Origin: Tenericutes bacterium ADurb.BinA155
Lineage (GTDB): Bacteria; Bacillota_I; Bacilli_A; RFN20; CAG-826
Reading direction: 5' to 3'
DNA length: 9,367 nucleotides
Assembly (NCBI GenBank): GCA_002068375.1
Contig: MVZL01000038.1
Coordinates: 1 to 9,367 of the forward strand
The first letter of the stretch is position 1. Each line of letters opens with the position of its first letter. The position numbers were made by a program, and so were the translations under genes. The notes under the pieces are model-generated. The model saw only the letters and a program-made list of their open reading frames with translations, was not told the origin of the DNA and made no database searches. This document shows positions 6,495 to 9,367 of the stretch, piece by piece.

Positions 6495-6529
6495 AAAATG
6501 GTCTAGGGCGAAACCTTAGACCATTTTTT
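6495..6529 (+). terminator. Intrinsic terminator of the PH-domain gene, possibly bidirectional
   Basis: AAAATGGTCTAGGG (6495-6508) pairs with CCTTAGACCATTTT (6514-6527, one G-U) around a CGAAA loop; six T residues (6524-6529) follow on the plus strand. The mirrored A residues give four T residues on the minus strand, so the same hairpin may also stop transcripts coming from degV. Confidence 0.92.
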
Positions 6530-6533
6530 GGAG

Positions 6534-6553
6534 CGTCCTTCGGGGACGTTTTT
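6534..6553 (+). terminator. Second, backup terminator hairpin between convergent genes
   Basis: CGTCC (6534-6538) pairs with GGACG (6544-6548) around a loop containing TTCGG, followed by TTTTT, A, TTTTT. The T tract overlaps the degV stop codon (plus-strand TTA at 6552-6554). It looks like a second barrier against read-through into the antisense of degV. Confidence 0.65.
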
Positions 6554-7409
6554 ATTTTTCGGGCATTTGCTCGTAGAAGTGAATGCCGATGACGTTCGGT
6601 CCGGCATGGTAGGAATTGGTCGGACAGGCTTGATAGGTTTGGATTTCCTTAAAGCCGGCGGCGCTGCAACGTTCCTCGCACTTCTTGATGAGCTCGGGGC
6701 TCATGGTCGAATAGTCGAGGAAGACCAGCGATTTATCGGCATTAGGGTAGTGGCTAATCATGTTATCGATGTATTCGAGGGTGCATTTTTCGCTGCTGCC
6801 ACGGTGCTTCGCCCCTAGAGCAAAGCGGCCCTCGACATCGCAGACGATTTCCGGTTTGATCCGAAGGATGTTCGCTCCGATCAAGGCGAGTTTGGAGCAA
6901 CGGCCTCCCTTATAGAGGAAGTCGAGCCGGTCAAGTTGGAACGAGCATTCGATGTCTTTCCGCCGGGCTAAAACCTTGGCGTAGACGTCTTCGAAACTCA
7001 CGCCTTGATCAAGAAGCTGGCGGGCATAGATCGCCTGAAGAGCGATGCCGCCGCTCGTGGCGTGACTATCGATCACCAAAATCCGCGGATCGTTATCGGC
7101 GGCCACGTTGGCGTTGCTGTAGCCGCTGGAGAGGCCGCTTGAAATCGTGAAGTGCAAGATCTTCTCATAGCCGAGGTCAAAGAGCTTTTTAAAGTGGGCT
7201 TGGAGCTCATCGACGTTGCAGGCTGAGGTGTGGCAAAGGGTACCGGTCGCATTGGTGAAGGCGAAGAGATCTTCGTTTTTGAATTTGAAGTCGAAACCTT
7301 CTTCGTCTCCTTTTTGAACGTGGAACGGCAAGGTGTGAATATCGTAACGGGTGAGGTGGCTTTGGTCGAGGTCGATGGTCGACTCGGCAGATAAAGCAAT
7401 TTTGAGCAC
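6552..7409 (-). CDS. DegV family fatty-acid-binding protein (FakB-like)
   Basis: A 285-residue cytosolic protein of the DegV/FakB family, which holds a fatty acid and presents its carboxylate to the FakA kinase so that host or recycled fatty acids enter phospholipid synthesis. Family landmarks in order: LSAESTIDL (6-14), the carboxylate-binding loop TSACNVDEL (61-69), HFTISSGLSSGYSNA (86-100), VIDSHATSGGIALQA (112-126), RLDFLYKGGRCSK (161-173) and the C-terminal HAGPNVIGIHF (268-278). Length is typical of the family. I chose GTG 7409 because AGGAGG (7422-7417) lies seven bases upstream and MLKIALSAES matches the normal N-terminus; a GTG at 7439 adds ten residues but has no binding site and falls within the -10 element. 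No fakA is seen nearby, as usual. Five or more cysteines (59, 64, 156, 171, 190, and others) is a little high. Confidence 0.93.
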   Translation of the reverse strand: MLKIALSAESTIDLDQSHLTRYDIHTLPFHVQKGDEEGFDFKFKNEDLFAFTNATGTLCHTSACNVDELQAHFKKLFDLGYEKILHFTISSGLSSGYSNANVAADNDPRILVIDSHATSGGIALQAIYARQLLDQGVSFEDVYAKVLARRKDIECSFQLDRLDFLYKGGRCSKLALIGANILRIKPEIVCDVEGRFALGAKHRGSSEKCTLEYIDNMISHYPNADKSLVFLDYSTMSPELIKKCEERCSAAGFKEIQTYQACPTNSYHAGPNVIGIHFYEQMPEK

Positions 7410-7416
7410 GGGAGTG

Positions 7417-7422
7417 CCTCCT
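7417..7422 (-). promoter_or_regulatory. Ribosome binding site that sets the degV start
   Basis: AGGAGG read on the minus strand ends seven bases before the GTG at 7409. It is the strongest ribosome binding site in the window and rules out the longer frame from 7439. Confidence 0.85.
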
Positions 7423-7437
7423 ACATTAGACGGCTCC

Positions 7438-7466
7438 ACTATATCTAGTATTGTTAACTAGGTCAA
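7438..7466 (-). promoter_or_regulatory. Near-consensus sigma-70-type promoter of degV
   Basis: On the minus strand TTGACC (7466-7461) and TATAGT (7443-7438) are separated by exactly 17 bases, each one mismatch from consensus. Transcription should start near 7431, leaving a leader of about 22 bases that carries the AGGAGG site. This is the clearest promoter in the window. Confidence 0.82.
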
Positions 7467-7521
7467 CTCCAATTCGGCGATTTTATCGACTTTTTGGTCT
7501 TTAAGGGATTCTTGGAGTAAG

Positions 7522-7547
7522 AAAAAAGACCCGGGAAGGTTGGGGTC
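7522..7547 (-). terminator. Second terminator after the CBS-Mrp operon
   Basis: On the minus strand GACCC (7547-7543) pairs with GGGTC (7532-7528) around a ten-base loop, followed by six T residues (plus-strand A run 7522-7527). The stem is short but GC-rich. It backs up the first terminator about 20 bases upstream in transcript order. Confidence 0.6.
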
Positions 7548-7548
7548 C

Positions 7549-7587
7549 AAAGAAAAAGACCCCAGAAACACGGCGTTTCGAGGGTCT
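7549..7587 (-). terminator. Main intrinsic terminator of the CBS-Mrp operon
   Basis: On the minus strand AGACCC (7587-7582) pairs with GGGTCT (7562-7557); after one G-U pair and one mismatch, GAAAC (7579-7575) pairs with GTTTC (7569-7565) around a GCCGT loop. A TTTTTCTTT tract follows (down to 7549). It begins six bases after the mrp stop codon. Confidence 0.88.
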
Positions 7588-7592
7588 GGCGT

Positions 7593-8420
7593 TTATTTCT
7601 TCAAAACGTGGATGGACTTGCTGAGATCAAGGAGATAATCGCCTTCATGCTCTTCGATCGTGCCTTCATCGCTCGCCCGAGCTAACTTCGGATCGATCGG
7701 GAGCCGTTCGAGTAAGGGGATCTTGTACTTCTTCGCGATTCCTTCGTCCGATTGGCCATAGGGGTAAATCTTTTCGCCGCAGTGGGGGCAAGTGAGATAA
7801 GACATATTCTCGACTAAGCCGATCACGGGGATATTCATCATCTCCGCCATCTTGAGCGCCTTCTCCACGATCAGGGAGACGAGGTCCTGCGGGCTCGTGA
7901 CGACCACGATCGCATCGACCGGCAGACTTTGGAAGACGGTGAGGGGGACGTCGCCGGTTCCCGGCGGCATATCCACGTAGAGTTCATCGACCGGGCCATA
8001 GCAGACATCGCTCCAGAATTGGCGGATCAAGGAAGAGACGAGCGGTCCTCTCCAAACGACCGGGGCGGCGGGATCATCGGTGAGGAGATTAAGCGACATC
8101 GCTAAAATCCCCGTCTTGGTTTTGACGGGATAAATCGAGGTGCCATCCGATTGGGCCTTTTCTTTTAAGCCAAAGATGGTCGGGATGCTAGGTCCCGTCA
8201 CATCGGCGTCCAAAATCGCGACGGTTTTGCCCGCTCGGCGGGCATTCACGGCCAGAAGCGAAGTCACTAAGGACTTCCCGACTCCGCCTTTGCCCGAGAC
8301 GACGGCGATCACTTTCTTCACGTCCGATCCGGGATTGGGCTTCACTTGAAGCGATTCCGGTTCCTGACGTTCATTACATTCTTCGGCGCACGAAGAACAA
8401 TCATGGTTGCACTCTGGCAT
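7593..8420 (-). CDS. Mrp/NBP35-family P-loop ATPase, Fe-S cluster carrier
   Basis: A 275-residue cytosolic ATPase of the Mrp/ApbC/NBP35 family, which carries iron-sulphur clusters to apoproteins. The deviant Walker A GKGGVGKS (43-50, signature K44 and P-loop K49), DADVTGPSIP (71-80), Walker B region VDMPPGTGD (149-157) and ENMSYLTCPHCG (204-215, with the cluster-bridging CXXC at C211 and C214) are all present. In front lies a short cysteine module, C4-X3-C8-X2-C11-X3-C15, in place of the DUF59 domain of many bacterial Mrp proteins; similar N-termini occur in other anaerobic Bacillota. ATG 8420 is chosen because AAAGGA (8434-8429) lies eight bases upstream; the frame is open up to 8474 but without a ribosome binding site there. 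It follows the CBS gene by 19 bases in one operon. Confidence 0.93.
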   Translation of the reverse strand: MPECNHDCSSCAEECNERQEPESLQVKPNPGSDVKKVIAVVSGKGGVGKSLVTSLLAVNARRAGKTVAILDADVTGPSIPTIFGLKEKAQSDGTSIYPVKTKTGILAMSLNLLTDDPAAPVVWRGPLVSSLIRQFWSDVCYGPVDELYVDMPPGTGDVPLTVFQSLPVDAIVVVTSPQDLVSLIVEKALKMAEMMNIPVIGLVENMSYLTCPHCGEKIYPYGQSDEGIAKKYKIPLLERLPIDPKLARASDEGTIEEHEGDYLLDLSKSIHVLKK

Positions 8421-8439
8421 GATTAAAATCCTTTCAAAG

Positions 8440-8859
8440 TTATTGCTCGCCGGTCTCTTTTTTATAGAGGCCAAGCAAATAATAGATGACGGCTTTGCGG
8501 GTGACGATTCCTAAGAAGATCCCGTTATCGTCCACGACCGGGATGAAATTCTGATTCACGATCAGCTCGGCGAGTTCATCGAGCTCCGCGGTCGAACGGA
8601 CCGCGATATGGAGCCGTTTCATCTCAACCGAGGCGATCGGAAGATTGGCCGCCTCATCATAGGGGAGGTCGCTTCCGGTGATCCGGTAGAGGATGTCCCC
8701 TTCCGAAATCGCATAGAGGTAACGGCCGGAATCCCGTTCAATGACCGGAACGGTCTGATAACGGAATTTCTCCATCTTCTCGAGCGACTGATCGATGGTG
8801 AAATCATTATAAAGATAGCAACACTTGCTCTTCTCTAATAAAAAGTTTCCTGCGTTCAT
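8440..8859 (-). CDS. Two-CBS-domain (Bateman module) protein
   Basis: A 139-residue soluble protein consisting almost entirely of two CBS domains, which together usually bind an adenine nucleotide (AMP, ATP, c-di-AMP or SAM) and act as a sensor. CBS 1 spans about residues 5-60 (LYNDFTIDQSLEKMEKFRYQ, then VPVIERDSGRYLYAISEGDIL) and CBS 2 about 80-130 (VRSTAELDELAELIVNQNFI, then PVVDDNGIFLGIVTRKAVI). Length is typical for stand-alone pairs. I start at ATG 8859 because MNAGNFLLEKSK aligns with the usual first strand; the frame continues to a GTG at 8922 but those residues look non-coding. No clear ribosome binding site precedes 8859, while TATAAT lies nine bases upstream. It is the first gene of an operon with the Mrp ATPase, suggesting nucleotide-sensing linked to cluster delivery (inference). 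Confidence 0.88.
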   Translation of the reverse strand: MNAGNFLLEKSKCCYLYNDFTIDQSLEKMEKFRYQTVPVIERDSGRYLYAISEGDILYRITGSDLPYDEAANLPIASVEMKRLHIAVRSTAELDELAELIVNQNFIPVVDDNGIFLGIVTRKAVIYYLLGLYKKETGEQ

Positions 8860-8868
8860 CTTATCTTT

Positions 8869-8874
8869 ATTATA
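8869..8874 (-). promoter_or_regulatory. TATAAT -10 candidate just before the CBS gene
   Basis: On the minus strand a perfect TATAAT (8874-8869), preceded by T, lies nine bases before ATG 8859. Transcription would begin about three bases before the ATG, making the operon mRNA essentially leaderless. The nearest TTGACA-like word, TTGGAC (8890-8885), is only ten bases upstream of the hexamer and so cannot be a normal -35. Confidence 0.45.
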
Positions 8875-8963
8875 ACCTCGAATCGTCCAATTCCTAGAAA
8901 TGTGTACTCCTCGGCTTCTCACTTTGGTCTTTTCTTAATGATTTTCCCTGCGAAAAGGCAAAA

Positions 8964-8983
8964 AAGGCCTTATAATTGGCCTT
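8964..8983 (+). promoter_or_regulatory. Perfect dyad enclosing the -10 of the last gene, possible operator
   Basis: AAGGCC (8964-8969) and GGCCTT (8978-8983) are exact inverted repeats flanking TTATAATT, which contains a perfect TATAAT (8971-8976) eight bases before ATG 8985. A repressor dimer bound here would cover the promoter. No -35 match is visible 15-19 bases upstream. Confidence 0.4.
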
Positions 8984-8984
8984 G

Positions 8985-9367
8985 ATGAGCAACCTCAGCA
9001 AAGCTGACAAGGTGGGAAAAGGCCTGATCGAGTGGGTCAAGAAAGTCCACGCGGGAAATCCGAGCCCCGCTTTAAGCGATGAAGATATGATTCGGACCGC
9101 GAAGTGTTTTGCCGCGACGACTTTGCTATCGATCCAAGAAGCGTTAAAACTCGACACCACCTTCCCCCAAGACTTCAAAAAAGCGAGCGGGGTCGAAGAA
9201 TCCTGCCGGCCTTTAGCCGATCGTTTCCGTGAGGATTTCCTCTACACCTATCGGGCCGACCCGAAGAAAAATGAGATTTTGGAGTTTGTGGTCCAGGCGA
9301 GCCTCACCCTCAATGAAATTTATTTGGATTCCGCCTCGAAACCCGCTTCGACGATGCAACGCTCGAC
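8985..9367 (+). CDS. Unrecognised protein, N-terminal part (gene cut by right edge)
   Basis: The frame from ATG 8985 stays open for 127 codons to the end of the window. Its codon choice (GCG, ATC, CTC, GCC) resembles the neighbouring genes, so I take it as coding. The visible protein begins MSNLSKADKVGKGLIEWVKK, is soluble and mixed in charge, with no signal peptide, membrane segment or motif I recognise. It looks mainly alpha-helical, with helix-like stretches around residues 8-22, 33-52, 75-87 and 96-112 (NEILEFVVQASLTLNEIYL). There is no ribosome binding site before the ATG, but TATAAT sits eight bases upstream, so the mRNA may be leaderless. TTG codons at 8976 and 8982 are also in frame. 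It is divergent from the CBS-Mrp operon across about 125 bases. Function unknown. Confidence 0.65.
   Translation, partial: MSNLSKADKVGKGLIEWVKKVHAGNPSPALSDEDMIRTAKCFAATTLLSIQEALKLDTTFPQDFKKASGVEESCRPLADRFREDFLYTYRADPKKNEILEFVVQASLTLNEIYLDSASKPASTMQRS

Noticed and set aside
6528..6818. Plus-strand frame opposite the end of degV
   Set aside because: It starts between two terminators and is antisense to a conserved gene, so it is a shadow.
7410..7439. Longer degV starting at GTG 7439
   Set aside because: This codon lies within the -10 element of a near-consensus promoter, and AGGAGG is correctly spaced for GTG 7409.
8860..8922. CBS protein starting at GTG 8922
   Set aside because: The extra 21 residues do not look like part of a CBS fold, and the segment contains a perfect TATAAT; homologous proteins begin near MNAGNF.
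8894..9178. Minus-strand frame opposite the last gene
   Set aside because: It lies mostly antisense to a plus-strand frame with neighbour-like codon use, starts without a ribosome binding site, and its product resembles no family.
1..9367. Defence system, CRISPR array, toxin-antitoxin pair or mobile element
   Set aside because: No nuclease, transposase, integrase, repeat array or toxin-like gene pair is visible; the genes are housekeeping and transport types separated by normal terminators.

Overview
The window looks like an ordinary chromosomal stretch from a bacterium of the Bacillota, or a related lineage once placed in the Tenericutes. The clues are a DegV-type fatty-acid-binding protein, an MepA-like MATE exporter, an Mrp/NBP35 ATPase with an N-terminal cysteine cluster, purine-rich ribosome binding sites, and TTATAAT -10 elements. 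Base composition is near 50% GC by eye. TGA serves as a stop (the EamA, HD and PH-domain genes all end in TGA) and tryptophans are read from TGG, so the code is standard. The lineage is inferred; no marker gene is present. I see no mobile element, prophage, CRISPR array, tRNA or rRNA.

Layout. Positions 1-3290 hold plus-strand genes packed head to tail: the end of a membrane protein gene, an EamA/DMT transporter, a flavodoxin, an HD-domain phosphohydrolase, and an ASCH-GNAT fusion that overlaps the HD gene by four bases. Positions 3374-4248 form a single-gene unit: a water-type aquaporin with its own -10 element, ribosome binding site and strong terminator. Positions 4268-5862 hold a MATE exporter behind a structured leader, closed by a terminator. 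Positions 5902-6529 hold a small membrane-anchored bacterial PH-domain protein, also followed by a terminator. On the minus strand, degV (6552-7409) converges on the PH-domain gene and has a near-consensus promoter. Upstream of it lies a minus-strand pair, CBS-domain protein then Mrp ATPase (8859 down to 7593), which ends in two tandem terminators. A plus-strand gene of unknown function starts divergently at about 8985 and runs off the right edge.

The genes do not form one pathway. Plausible local links are the CBS-Mrp operon (19-base gap, iron-sulphur or metal-cluster handling with a possible nucleotide-sensing partner) and the translationally coupled HD / ASCH-GNAT pair (nucleotide or RNA-modification housekeeping). 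The observations most worth following up are the structured leader of the MATE gene, which combines a terminator-like hairpin, a possible pseudoknot and a three-way junction that would bury the ribosome binding site; TTATAAT motifs only 6-9 bases before three start codons that lack well-placed ribosome binding sites, suggesting leaderless transcripts; and the ASCH-GNAT fusion. I found no convincing new multi-gene system.
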